Origin: JBGQAS01 sp963699305
GTDB lineage: Bacteria > Chloroflexota > Anaerolineae > Anaerolineales > Anaerolineaceae
Direction: 5' to 3'
NCBI GenBank assembly: GCA_963699305.1
Contig: OY969431.1
Span: forward strand, 1-64,000
Length of the DNA stretch: 64,000 nt
Each line of letters starts with the position of its first letter. The stretch's first letter is position 1. The translations under genes were made by a program, and so were the position numbers. Positions 45,198-54,639 of the stretch are shown in pieces. The notes beneath the pieces are model-generated. The model had not been told where the DNA came from and ran no database searches. It worked only from the letters and a program-made list of their open reading frames with translations.

Positions 45198-46207
45198 TTT
45201 GTCACCTTGCGGGGCTTTGGATCTTTTTCAGCGTGATCCTGATACAGCCAGCATTTTACTTTTTGATCCTTGGCAGCTTCCTGAAATGCTGGTTCATGTT
45301 TAATACACACGGGCATCATATCCGGGCAACGCGGATGAAAACGGCAACCACTCGGTGGGTGTGCCAGGTTTGGGGGCTCACCACCCATTTTGAATAACTC
45401 TTCCTGTTCATCCAACTTGATGTTGGGAACGGCTGCCAATAATCCCCGTGTGTAAGGATGCAATGGTTTATGAAATACTTGGTTGATAGGACCCAATTCG
45501 ACGATATGACCGGCATACATGACTGCAATACGGTCTGCCAATTCTGCAATGAGGGCGATGTTATGGCTGATTGCCAGGATGGCAACTCCAAATTGATCGC
45601 GGATCTCTTTAAGTTGATCGACCAATTTTGCTTCGACAATGACATCCAACGAAGTCGTCGCTTCATCTGCAATGATTAGGTCTGCATTAAGTACCAAACC
45701 AATCCCAACCATCACCCGTTGGCGCATGCCCCCGGATAATTGATGGGGATAACTGAACAGACGATTAGCCTGGATACCCAATCGTTCAATCAATGCTTGG
45801 ATGCGCGGCAGGGCGGTGCCTTTTTTTGTTTCTTTTTCGTGCACCTGGATGGCTTCCAAAAGATGTTCATCCACCCGCTGGACAGGATTCAGCGAAGTTA
45901 GCGGGTCTTGAAAAATCATGCTTATCCGGCGACCACGGAAATCCCGCAACTGGGTGTCGTTGAAGCTCATGATATCTAGACCATCGAAGGTGTATTTTTT
46001 TGCAGTGATAATTGTGGGAGGGGGTAACATGCGCATGAGCGCTTTTCCCATCGTGCTTTTTCCGCAACCACTTTCTCCAACTAAACCCAGTATCTCGCCC
46101 TTTTGCATATCAAACGAGACTTTATCGACAGCCTTTAATGCCCCCAACCGGGTAAAGTAGGTAACCGTCAATTCATCAACCGACATTAACACATTTTTCT
46201 CAACCAT
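45194..46207 (-). CDS. Oligopeptide/dipeptide ABC transporter ATPase, OppD/DppD type
   Basis: 337 residues. Walker A GESGCGKSTMG, signature LSGGMRQRVMVG, Walker B LIIADEATTSLDVIV, switch His in AISHNIALI, and C-terminal CRFHPRCPDMMPVC extension. Works as a heterodimer with the OppF-type subunit encoded next, which overlaps by 4 nt. Follows the two permease genes; typical importer of peptides or sugars of the family 5 binding proteins. Confidence 0.92.
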   Translation of the reverse strand: MVEKNVLMSVDELTVTYFTRLGALKAVDKVSFDMQKGEILGLVGESGCGKSTMGKALMRMLPPPTIITAKKYTFDGLDIMSFNDTQLRDFRGRRISMIFQDPLTSLNPVQRVDEHLLEAIQVHEKETKKGTALPRIQALIERLGIQANRLFSYPHQLSGGMRQRVMVGIGLVLNADLIIADEATTSLDVIVEAKLVDQLKEIRDQFGVAILAISHNIALIAELADRIAVMYAGHIVELGPINQVFHKPLHPYTRGLLAAVPNIKLDEQEELFKMGGEPPNLAHPPSGCRFHPRCPDMMPVCIKHEPAFQEAAKDQKVKCWLYQDHAEKDPKPRKVTK

Positions 46208-46220
46208 GACTAAAGCTCCG

Positions 46221-47474
46221 CTAATCGGGGATTGAGGATTTCAGATAGGCTTTCTCCAGCATGCTGAAGGAAAGCGTGACCAGCGTAACCATCAATCCCG
46301 GGAAGGTGATCAGCCACCATGCGCCGCGTACGTAATTTTTACCGCGTGCAAGGTCAATGCCCCAATCCGGAATGTTGGGCGGTAAACCCAGACCGAGGAA
46401 GCTCAACCCGGCTTCCGTAAGGATCGCATCCGCCACGTTGACAGAAAAGATGATGACCACGGATGGAAAAACATTGGGGAAGATATATTTCCAAAGGATC
46501 GTGAATGGGGTGGCACCCAGTGAACGGGCAGCTTCCACATATAATTCCTGCTTGACGGATAAAGTCTGACCGCGGACGATACGAAAGTAGGTGGGGATAT
46601 ATAAGATGGCAATCGCTACGATGATATTGCCAATTCCTGCACCCAATACTGCTGCGATGGCGATGGCGAGCACCAAGCCGGGGAAGGTGTACATAGAGTC
46701 CATCAGCAGCGTAAGAACCCGGTCGAGGGGACCACTGATAAAACCGGAGATCAAGCCGAGTGGAACACCAATAAGAAAAGAGATGATTGCTGAAGACAGA
46801 CCGACAATCAGGGCAATCCGGGTTCCCCAGATGATGCGGCTAAGCACATCCTGACCGAGCTGGTTTGTACCCAGGACGAACCCTTTGTTTAACTCAATAT
46901 TCACGTTACCCAGCGATACAAGTTCCGGAAAATCTTGAAGATACGTTCCGTATTCATCCGGAGAAGCCACAAATCCGAGTATCTCACCATTTTTTAAAGC
47001 GGTTAAACCTTCGCTTATTAGTTCGAATCTTTTCGGACGATATTGATAGGTATTGGATTCGGGAGCTGTCAAGTTTATCTTTTCAACCGCTTCTCGGATC
47101 GCCCGGCTGGATTGACTTGCCACCAGATACCCAATGAAATTCTTCTTGGCGGTAATTTGTACCGGGCTGGTGATATCGCGGATGGTTTGGATGTTATTGG
47201 ATCCCAATACGATTAGTTCATATCCGGGTGGGGGTTCGCCGGGTTTGAGGAAGGAGGGTCCCACCTCTGCGGTCGGATCGTAAGGGGCGTACCATTGTGG
47301 AAAAATACCAACAGTGATGACGAATAATAGAATGACCGCGCTGATGGCTATGAACCACCAATCAGCACCATACCATTTGCGTGCCATGAATAACTTGCGC
47401 ACAAACCCCACTTTATCAAGTTCAAGTTGCCATTGTTCAACAATTTTGGGTGTATCGTTTTTATTCTTTTCCAT
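46221..47474 (-). CDS. ABC transporter permease, DppC type, with inserted extracytoplasmic domain
   Basis: 417 residues, about 110-120 longer than usual DppC permeases. The first helix (VILLFVITVGIFPQW) is followed by an extracytoplasmic insert of about residues 70-190 (GYELIVLGSNNIQ, NFIGYLVASQSSRAIREAV, GLTALKNGEILGFVASPDEYG), then the standard permease part: LGTNQLGQDVLSRIIWG, the coupling loop AARSLGATPFTILWKYIFPNV and four or five more helices. The insert looks like a small substrate-binding-protein fragment; this is inference. Second permease of the importer. Confidence 0.88.
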   Translation of the reverse strand: MEKNKNDTPKIVEQWQLELDKVGFVRKLFMARKWYGADWWFIAISAVILLFVITVGIFPQWYAPYDPTAEVGPSFLKPGEPPPGYELIVLGSNNIQTIRDITSPVQITAKKNFIGYLVASQSSRAIREAVEKINLTAPESNTYQYRPKRFELISEGLTALKNGEILGFVASPDEYGTYLQDFPELVSLGNVNIELNKGFVLGTNQLGQDVLSRIIWGTRIALIVGLSSAIISFLIGVPLGLISGFISGPLDRVLTLLMDSMYTFPGLVLAIAIAAVLGAGIGNIIVAIAILYIPTYFRIVRGQTLSVKQELYVEAARSLGATPFTILWKYIFPNVFPSVVIIFSVNVADAILTEAGLSFLGLGLPPNIPDWGIDLARGKNYVRGAWWLITFPGLMVTLVTLSFSMLEKAYLKSSIPD

Positions 47475-47499
47475 AAAATGCTCTCAGATCAATTGGAAA

Positions 47500-48522
47500 T
47501 CAATAACGGATGCGGGGATCGACAAACGCATACAGGATATCCATTAGGAGACTGATGATCGCCACAAAAAAGGCAAAAACTCCAACGGTTGCTTGTACCG
47601 CTGTGTAATCACGAAGCTCAATTCGTTTTACAAGATAAAGACCCATTCCCGGCCAGGAGAAAGTTGTTTCTGTTAAAACGGCACCTGCAAGCAGAATGGC
47701 AAATTCCAATCCAATGAGCGTCAGGATGGGAATGAACGTATTACGCAAAGCATGTTTATATACCAGGCGCCTTTCCGGGATTCCACACGCTCGGCCGGCA
47801 GTTATGAAATCGCATTGCAAGATCTCGATCATATTCACCCGCGTCAGTCGAATATAAACTCCGGTAAGGGCGAGACCCAGGGTGAGTGAAGGAAGAACGA
47901 GATGCAGAAGAGATGACCAAAGGGCTGGCCAGTTCGCAGTCAGAATGGAATCAAGGACATAAAAATTTGTGATGGATTTAAAGTTCACCAACATCAACGT
48001 ATCCATTCTGCCGTATAACGGCAGAATGGGAATTCTCACAGAAAATACAATCTGGAAAATCAACCCCAAGAAGAATACCGGGATTGAATATATAACAATA
48101 CTGAATACTCGTAGGACATAATCAATTGGTTTCTTTCGGTTTTTTGCCACGAATGAGCCTGAAGAAATGCCGATCAGGGCTGTAAGAGCCATGGCGGGGA
48201 TAGCGAGTTCAATCGTGGCCGGTAAACGCTCGCCCAATTCATCCTTTATGGGACGTTCCCCCTGGGTAAGTGCATTTCCGAAATCGAAGGTAACCATTTT
48301 CCAAAGAAAAGTACCATATTGCTCGATGAGGGGTCTATCCAAACCAAGCCTGACTCGGATCTTTTCGATTTGCTCCGGTGTGCCTTTTGGTCCAAGCTGG
48401 GACCTGATGGGGTCGCCAGGAAGGATGCGCAAGACCACAAATACCATGGTTATCAGGATCCATATCATCGGGATGGTCAACAAGATCCGGGTTATCAAGA
48501 AACGTCTTAGAGAAGCAGACAT
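47500..48522 (-). CDS. ABC transporter permease, DppB type
   Basis: 340 residues from 48522, chosen because GGAG lies upstream. LPGDPIRSQLG after the first helix is the DppB start, RLGLDRPLIEQYG and the coupling region CGIPERRLVYKHALRNTFIPI follow; six helices. Forms the membrane channel with the DppC-type permease encoded next. A strong hairpin (48547-48571) lies between it and the substrate-binding-protein gene, which usually lowers expression of the channel relative to the binding protein. Confidence 0.93.
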   Translation of the reverse strand: MSASLRRFLITRILLTIPMIWILITMVFVVLRILPGDPIRSQLGPKGTPEQIEKIRVRLGLDRPLIEQYGTFLWKMVTFDFGNALTQGERPIKDELGERLPATIELAIPAMALTALIGISSGSFVAKNRKKPIDYVLRVFSIVIYSIPVFFLGLIFQIVFSVRIPILPLYGRMDTLMLVNFKSITNFYVLDSILTANWPALWSSLLHLVLPSLTLGLALTGVYIRLTRVNMIEILQCDFITAGRACGIPERRLVYKHALRNTFIPILTLIGLEFAILLAGAVLTETTFSWPGMGLYLVKRIELRDYTAVQATVGVFAFFVAIISLLMDILYAFVDPRIRY

Positions 48523-48546
48523 GAATCTATCTCCAAATATTAAGTT

Positions 48547-48571
48547 GAGGGCGAGGACGATCCTCGCCCTC
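48547..48571 (-). terminator. Intercistronic hairpin (partial terminator or RNA-stabilising)
   Basis: 11-bp stem GAGGGCGAGGA/TCCTCGCCCTC with a CGA loop and no T-run. It lies between the substrate-binding-protein gene and the first permease gene, where such hairpins often protect the upstream message or attenuate readthrough. Confidence 0.55.
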
Positions 48572-48620
48572 ACTTCTAACTTCTTTTGCCGGAAGTCAAG
48601 GCTAGAACCAAAATTCGATT

Positions 48621-50263
48621 CTACTCACCGGTCATGAATGTAACATTGAATACCAGGTAGCGCAACGCAGGAGCCTTGACGGTCATGACTGTCAAGCCTG
48701 CAACAGTCGAAAGGCGGGTTGCCTCGACGGGACCAGAATACGCCAGGCGATATCGATCTGCCCGCTTTCCACAGCGCTTGCCATGGTTGTGGGATCGGCA
48801 AAGTATTTGATGATGACCTTCTTGATGATGGGAGCTGCGCCGAAATAGTTGGGGTTGGCTTCGAGAACCATTTGCTGCCCGGGATCAAACGAAACCATCT
48901 GGTACGGTCCGATGCCGACGATCTTGGTGGGGATTTGCAGGATGGTATCCAACGGGATCTCTGCCGTCCGTGGGATGAACGGGGGTGTAGCAACGATAGC
49001 TGGGAAGAAGCCATAAGCACCGGTCAGGTGATAAACGACCGTAGCATCATCCGGAGCTTCCACGCTTTCGATGTAGGTGAGGGGCAGGAACCCAACCTGT
49101 CCACCAAGGTTCCAACGGTCGAACATTTCCACAAATGCGCTGGCAACGAATGGGGTGCCATCTGCGTATTTGATGTTGGGCAGGAGGTGGAATGTATAGG
49201 TGAGACCATCGTCACTGACTTCGAAGTCTAACCCTGCTGTCCCGGGGACGAGGGTGGCTGTTCCAGGTTCGTAGCCAAGCAGGCCATGGCCAGTGTTCTT
49301 TAAGATTTCCCAATCATGGGTTGAATACGAATCCTGAGGATCAAGGCTGTTTACTTCATCGGTGGTTCCAATGATGATGGTGTCTGTTGTCCCGGCAGCC
49401 GGGGTGTAACCATCAGCAAATTTCAAAACGTTATAGTTGAATTCAAATGGTGCACCGATGGCAACGCCTTCCACTCCGTTCCGCCAGGTAATGAATTCGG
49501 GTTCCCAGAACAACGGGATGATGGGTACTTCTTCGGCGAACATATCCTGGATCTGGCGATAGAGTTCGTTTCGTTGTGCGGGATCCGTCTCTTCACGGGC
49601 GGCTTCGAGCAATGCCTGGAATTCTTCATTGCAATAGAAAACGCCGTTGCCCTTGCTCTGTTCGCAATCTGCCCAGGGGGAAGTCCAGGTTTCTTCATCA
49701 ACAAAATCCGGGAACCAACCCAGGATGAAGAAGGGGAGCTGACCTGCTACAAAACTGTCTACGTATTCTGCCCAGTTTTGAGTCTGGAAGTTTACGGTTG
49801 CAAGACCAGTCTCTTCAACCTGTTCCTTGACGACTTGCATGACATCCACAGTTTCCACACCGTAGTGATCCGGGGGATACCACAGGTCAAAGACAAATTT
49901 ATTGTCTTCGGAAAAACCCGCTTCGGTTAACAGGTCTTTTGCCATTTGGATATCACGAGTGCCATATTTATCGAGGAAGGATTCTTTCAGTGATGCAAAT
50001 CCTATGGGGATGGGAGAGTATGCAGGGATATTGCGACCTTCAAAAACACGATCAACGATGGCTTCCCGGTCGATGGTAGCGGCAATCGCTTGCCGTAGAT
50101 TAATTGGCCACAAGAGATGCGGTCCAGCAGCTGTGGGTTCTTCTGTTTCCACCACGGGTGGCTCTGTTACAACGGGAGTCTCGGTTGCTTTTGGCTGGCA
50201 GGCTACTAAGAGCATGCTTGCCAAAACGATGACTGATACCAAAACTAATAATTTCGACTTCAT
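48621..50263 (-). CDS. Family 5 ABC substrate-binding lipoprotein with swapped halves (circular permutation), apparent -1 frameshift
   Basis: Signal peptide with lipobox LLVAC (Cys22) and a Pro/Glu/Thr linker to about residue 54. The next part, INLRQAIAATIDREAIVDRV to EFNYNVLKF (about 55-282), is the C-terminal half of family 5 binding proteins. A short linker (ADGYTPAAGTTD) leads to the N-terminal half: TIIIGTTDEVNSLDPQDSYS, GLLGYEPGT, YADGTPF, SGQIDIAWRI. Normal proteins have these in the reverse order, joined where this one ends. The literal frame runs off after LVPSRQ and stops at 48692; adding one base at 48,726-48,731 gives VEATRLSTVAGLTVM and ALRYLVFNVTFMTGE, ending at 48621, about 547 aa. 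First gene of the importer operon. Confidence 0.85.
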
Positions 50264-50357
50264 TTTCTTTTCTCCTCCAAAAATTGTTATCTTACAAAAG
50301 GCATTGGCTTGTTGAAATAATTCCTCCTACTACCTCCTCTCCTTGAGATATCTAATC

Positions 50358-50386
50358 ATTATATATTTTTTTTATTCCAAAGACAA
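50358..50386 (-). promoter_or_regulatory. Promoter of the oligopeptide ABC operon
   Basis: Minus strand TTGTCT, 17-nt spacer, TATAAT (50358-50363), about 95 nt upstream of the substrate-binding-protein start. Confidence 0.65.
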
Positions 50387-50410
50387 CATGCTGAAGGATT
50401 ATTTAAGATT

Positions 50411-50432
50411 GTGCCCCGATTTACCGGGGCAC
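50411..50432 (-). terminator. Hairpin behind the LCP gene
   Basis: 8-bp stem GTGCCCCG/CGGGGCAC with loop ATTTAC, 9 nt after the stop codon of the LCP gene; the T-tract is weak. Confidence 0.6.
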
Positions 50433-50441
50433 ACGTGGAGG

Positions 50442-52018
50442 TTATTGAGCTGGGAGAGGGTTGCTATTAGCCCAGTTATTTCCAAGTACTACAATGAAAT
50501 CATATGGGGCATTTGGATCATAACTGTTCCAGATGGAACTACTGCTTACCCCAAATAAACCTGAGAGATACGAAAGGGTGTACGGTTTGGAATTGTAGAC
50601 ATAAATTGAGCAAATATCAGAATTGCTGTTGGCATTGGCAGCATCGACAATATTGATCCCTTGCTGCTGTAAATAGGTTGCCGTCCGGCTGGCAAGGTCG
50701 GCGGTGTAGGTTGCATTTTGGATGGCAACGCGCGCAGCTTCAGATTGGACATTGCCTGCCTGGTTGCTGGATAATGCTGCCATTGGTTGTGTAGTTCCAC
50801 CTCCCACAAAGATCTGGTCACGGATCAGCCGAATGCGATCAGGGATTGGGAGATAAACCGAGAGACCTTCCGGGGAAGAGGCGGAAATGAGTTGTTCCAT
50901 GCCCAGTGAGGCACGCGCGATGTTTTCTCCTGGGATTTGCAGCATTAATTGAGCGATCTTGAACATCTGGTCAAAAGTGAGATTCGTAAAAACACCATTT
51001 TTTACATCGTTATATATCGCTGGTGCTTTCGCAATCAGTGTCGGGAGCATGTTGAAATTGAGTACCCGATCACGAATTGCCATAATAACCTGCTGCTGAT
51101 GTGCTGACCGATCGAAGTCGCCATTTGCCAACTGCTTGCGTTCACGGGCATAGGCTAACGCCATGATCCCATCCAGAGTGACCGGAACATTTGCCTGGAT
51201 CTGCACCGGATAACTATCTGTATTGCGTAAAGTCATGTCCTGATCGGGTGTAATGTTTATCCCATTGATTTCGTCGACAATTTTTACAAAAACATCGAAA
51301 TCGATCCGTAAATAATTTTGAACAGGTACCCCGAGAAATTCCTGGACAGTATCCATCGCCAATTGAGGACCACCACCGGGTACATGATAAACATCTCCCA
51401 GGTAATAGGCGGTATTGATCTTGTAATATCCAAAACCTGGAACATTCACCCAAAGATCGCGCGGGATGGAAAGCATGCCAGCAGTCATCGAAGAGGGGTC
51501 CACAGTGAGAAGGATCATGGTATCAGACCGGGAAGCCTGCTCAACTTTTTTATTGGCGCATTGCGCCAGGGCTGCTGGTGAATTTGCGTTTTGCCGCAGA
51601 TAATCTGCACTGCAGACTGAACTGACACATTTCTGCAATTTGCCCGCGTCACCCGTATGGACATCCAAATATCCCCTGTCACACACATCGCAGGATTCAT
51701 AATCATGCGTGGAATCGCAAAGCCGAAAATCCAATCCAATAAATAATATATTAAGACGACTTTTCCCATCCCAAGGTGTAGCGGTTGTGTTTACAGACGG
51801 TTGAAGTGGCTGATCATTTGAGATTGTTCCTCCGGTATTGGAACTCCCGTTATTCGATGGAGCCCTGGAAGCGATGTGATGGACCACCCTTTGATAAGAT
51901 TGCTGATGACATTGAAGGCAACTATTGCTGTGATGATGGCAAGTATGATGAATACCACGAACAACACCATCGTCAGACGGTCGGGTTGATAGAATTTTCG
52001 AATGGAAGATCGTTGCAT
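50442..52018 (-). CDS. LytR-CpsA-Psr (LCP) family protein with LytR_C domain, apparent -1 frameshift
   Basis: From 52018 the N-terminal part MQRSSIRKFYQPDRL and a transmembrane helix (VLFVVFIILAIITAIVAF) are in one frame; adding one G in the GGG run (forward ccc, 51864-51866) joins it to SNNGSSNTGG and the LCP domain. Seen: NILFIGLDFR, SDTMILLTVDPSSMTAGML, SIPRDLWVNVPGFGYYKIN, YARERKQLANGDFDRS. LCP enzymes attach glycans to peptidoglycan or proteins from polyprenyl-phosphate carriers. An insert of about 60 residues with six Cys interrupts the start of the domain. A LytR_C domain closes the protein. Corrected length about 525 aa. Confidence 0.85.
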
Positions 52019-52104
52019 ATTTTTCTGCCTGTATAAAAGAGAATAACCTACCAGGGTAGAGTTGCAAGAGATGTACCAGAAATTATTAATTGAATATTAT
52101 CTGG

Positions 52105-52326
52105 TCATTTTGGTTTTGGGGGGGGAATGGGCAAATTGGCTTTTTGTGTTTTCACCCATTTGTCGCCTTCATCGATCAGCATGACAGGAATATCCTCGAC
52201 AATGGGATATTTTCGATTGCAGTCACTGCAGATCAGCCAGCTCTGCTTAAAGAGCTCCAGCTTACCTTCTTTTTCCCGTACACACGCTGGACAGCGTAAA
52301 ATTTCCAATAATTCCTTATCAACCAT
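52105..52326 (-). CDS. Trm112-family small zinc protein
   Basis: 73 residues. LLEILRCPACVREKEGKLEL and LICSDCNRKYPIVEDIPVML match the Trm112/UPF0434 family (CPxC ... CxxC zinc knuckle, then the conserved YPIxxxIPxML). In eukaryotes Trm112 activates methyltransferases; bacterial versions occur with glycan genes and methyltransferases, several of which lie close by. The link is inference. Single gene, 86 nt after the LCP gene start on the same strand. Confidence 0.9.
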   Translation of the reverse strand: MVDKELLEILRCPACVREKEGKLELFKQSWLICSDCNRKYPIVEDIPVMLIDEGDKWVKTQKANLPIPPPKPK

Positions 52327-52535
52327 TGCGTGCTCCTAAAATGCTAATTTGGTAAGCAATTTTACCATTATTAGACATTTGCTTATCTTCAATGCTGCCA
52401 GCACAGATTAGAAAGAAGAACAATCCTGCAAAGCAAATATGAAGGGGTTTAGTATAATTAACTTAACGATCACTGTTCGAATTTCCCGGACATTTATTCA
52501 ATATACTGGGTTATCGTATCGTGGGAGAAAATTTA

Positions 52536-53962
52536 GTGAACGCACAAGAAAAATTCATGTCCGAACGAATTCTCCACTGGAATAAAGTAGCATCATTAAG
52601 TGAAGGAGCTCGCAATTGGGGGAGCACATACCATACAAGGTTGCTGGAAATATATCGCCACATCATTCCTGAAAACCAACGCGTTATCGAATTGGGCTGT
52701 GGCAAGGGCGATTTTCTCGCTGAGTTAAAACCTTCTTTTGGTGTTGGAATTGATTTTAGCCCTGTGATGGTTAAGAAAGCAAAAAAGGTTCATTCAGATC
52801 TTACCTTCCTTGTGGGTGATGTACATGACATAAAAATTCGTGAAAAATTCGATTATATAATTTTGTCTGATTTATTGAACGATCTTTGGGATGTTCAAAA
52901 AGTTTTTGACCAGATGATGAAATTATGTCATGCCAAGACACGGATTCTCATCAATACGTACAGTCGGTTATGGTCCCCGGTTTTGGGGGCAGCATCTGGT
53001 TTGGAAATGTCCAAACCGAATCTCCAGCAAAACTGGCTGACGGTTGAAGATATCCGGAACATGTTGGGGCTGGCAGGATTTGAGGTGATCCAGACTTGGC
53101 GGGAAATCCTATTCCCTCTACCAATTCCCGGAGTAAAAGAATTTTGCAACCGTTTTCTGGTGAAATTGTGGCCATTCCATCATGCAGCATTATCCAATGT
53201 CTTGATGGCGCGGATAATTCCAAAAAGCGACCCATTAAAGACAAAACCCTCCGTGAGCGTGATTGTTCCTGCTCGTAATGAAGCGGGCAATATCCCAGCG
53301 ATTATTAAAAGCATTCCAAAAATGGGATCCGGGACTGAGATAATCTTTGTCGAAGGAAATTCCAAAGATAATACATTTCAGGTGATACAGAAAGAACTGA
53401 AGAAATCTAAAAACAAAAACATAAAAGTCTTTCAACAAACTGGCAAGGGAAAAGGTGATGCAGTCCGCTTGGGATTTCAAGAAGCAACTGGAGATATCCT
53501 GATGATCCTGGATGCTGATATGACGGTAGCACCCGAGGATCTTCCACGCTTTTATGAGGCTATTGCTTCATATAATGGTGATTTTATCAATGGCGTTCGG
53601 TTGGTATATCCCATGGAAAAAGAAGCCATGCGGTTTTTCAACTTCCTGGGGAATAAATTTTTTTCTTTGGCTTTCAGCGGTTGCTTGGGCAACCGGTAAA
53701 AGATACACTATGCGGTACTAAGGTACTATGGAAAAGCGATTATGAAAGGATAGCAAAGAATCGCACTTATTTTGGTGATTTTGATCCTTTTGGCGATTTT
53801 GACCTACTTTTTGGCGCTTCCAAACTTGGGCTGAAGATTGTGGATATACCGATCCGTTATCGCGAGCGGATATATGGAACAACCAATATACAACGTTGGA
53901 CGCATGGTTGGCTTTTGGTACGAATGGTCTTATTTGCTGCCTTCCGTTTAAAGTTTATTTGA
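52536..53962 (+). CDS. Methyltransferase fused to family 2 glycosyltransferase, apparent -1 frameshift
   Basis: Start taken as GTG 52536, preceded by GGGAG; ATG 52557 is an alternative. The first 200 residues are a class I SAM methyltransferase (NQRVIELGCGKGDFLAEL, then FDYIILSDLLNDLWDV). After a short linker comes a GT2 domain: VSVIVPARNEAGNIPAII, TEIIFVEGNSKDNTFQ, ILDADMTVAPEDLPRFY. The frame breaks after LAFSG; one added base at 53,676-53,681 continues LLGQPVKDTLCGTKVLWKSD to RLKFI, about 475 aa. It probably modifies and extends a surface glycan on a polyprenyl lipid. A second methyltransferase gene follows 12 nt later. Confidence 0.8.
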
Positions 53963-53974
53963 TCAAGGATTCTA

Positions 53975-54634
53975 ATGTCAATTTTACGAACCAAATTAAA
54001 AATGTTGACTCCTAGTCAATATGACAATTTACGAATAAATCCCCAGATAGATCCTATCGAGATCTACTTCAAACCGATATTCGGAAAAATTTATAGAAGA
54101 AGAGTTGAACTGTGTCTTGATGAGTTGATTCCCGGTGAAAGAGTACTGGAGATCGGGTATGGCAGTGGGGTTACTTTCCTTAACCTACATGACAAATTTT
54201 CCAAAATTGATGGATTGGACATGAACGCCCCATCGAAACGGGTTACGGCATTGTATAGCTCCTTAACTATAGATGTGAATCTCCGAAAAGGAAATGTATT
54301 GAAAATGCCTTATCCTGACAACAACTTTGATTGTGTACTTGCAATCAGTATATTAGAGCATCTGAAACCCAAGGAACAATTGATTGCCATGAAGGAAATT
54401 CAACGGGTGCTAAAAAAAGGCGGGCAATTTATATACGGCGTACCTGTTGCAAGTAGAGCGATGGAATTATTTTTTAGAATACTGGGTTTCAATATAAATG
54501 AACACCATTATTCAACTGAAGTAGAAGTGGATAGGGCAGCATCGAGCATATTTAAAAAAATCAGGATAAAAAACTTATTTGCCATTCTCGGATTAATCCG
54601 AGTGTATCAAACAGCTCATTTCAAAAAGTTGTAA
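53975..54634 (+). CDS. Class I SAM-dependent methyltransferase
   Basis: 219 residues. ERVLEIGYGSGVTFLNLHDKF is the SAM-binding motif I, KGNVLKMPYPDNNFDCVLAI the acidic-loop and motif II region, and LKPKEQLIAMKEIQRVLKKGG follows as in Methyltransf_11 enzymes. It lies 12 nt after the methyltransferase-glycosyltransferase gene and points at the same operon. Substrate is unknown; sugar or lipid methylation is likely from the context. Confidence 0.85.
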   Translation: MSILRTKLKMLTPSQYDNLRINPQIDPIEIYFKPIFGKIYRRRVELCLDELIPGERVLEIGYGSGVTFLNLHDKFSKIDGLDMNAPSKRVTALYSSLTIDVNLRKGNVLKMPYPDNNFDCVLAISILEHLKPKEQLIAMKEIQRVLKKGGQFIYGVPVASRAMELFFRILGFNINEHHYSTEVEVDRAASSIFKKIRIKNLFAILGLIRVYQTAHFKKL

Positions 54635-54639
54635 TCAAC

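Noticed and set aside
44178..50263. The ABC importer operon as a special system by gene content alone
   Set aside because: Apart from the permuted binding protein and the permease insert, the gene set is standard for oligopeptide importers.
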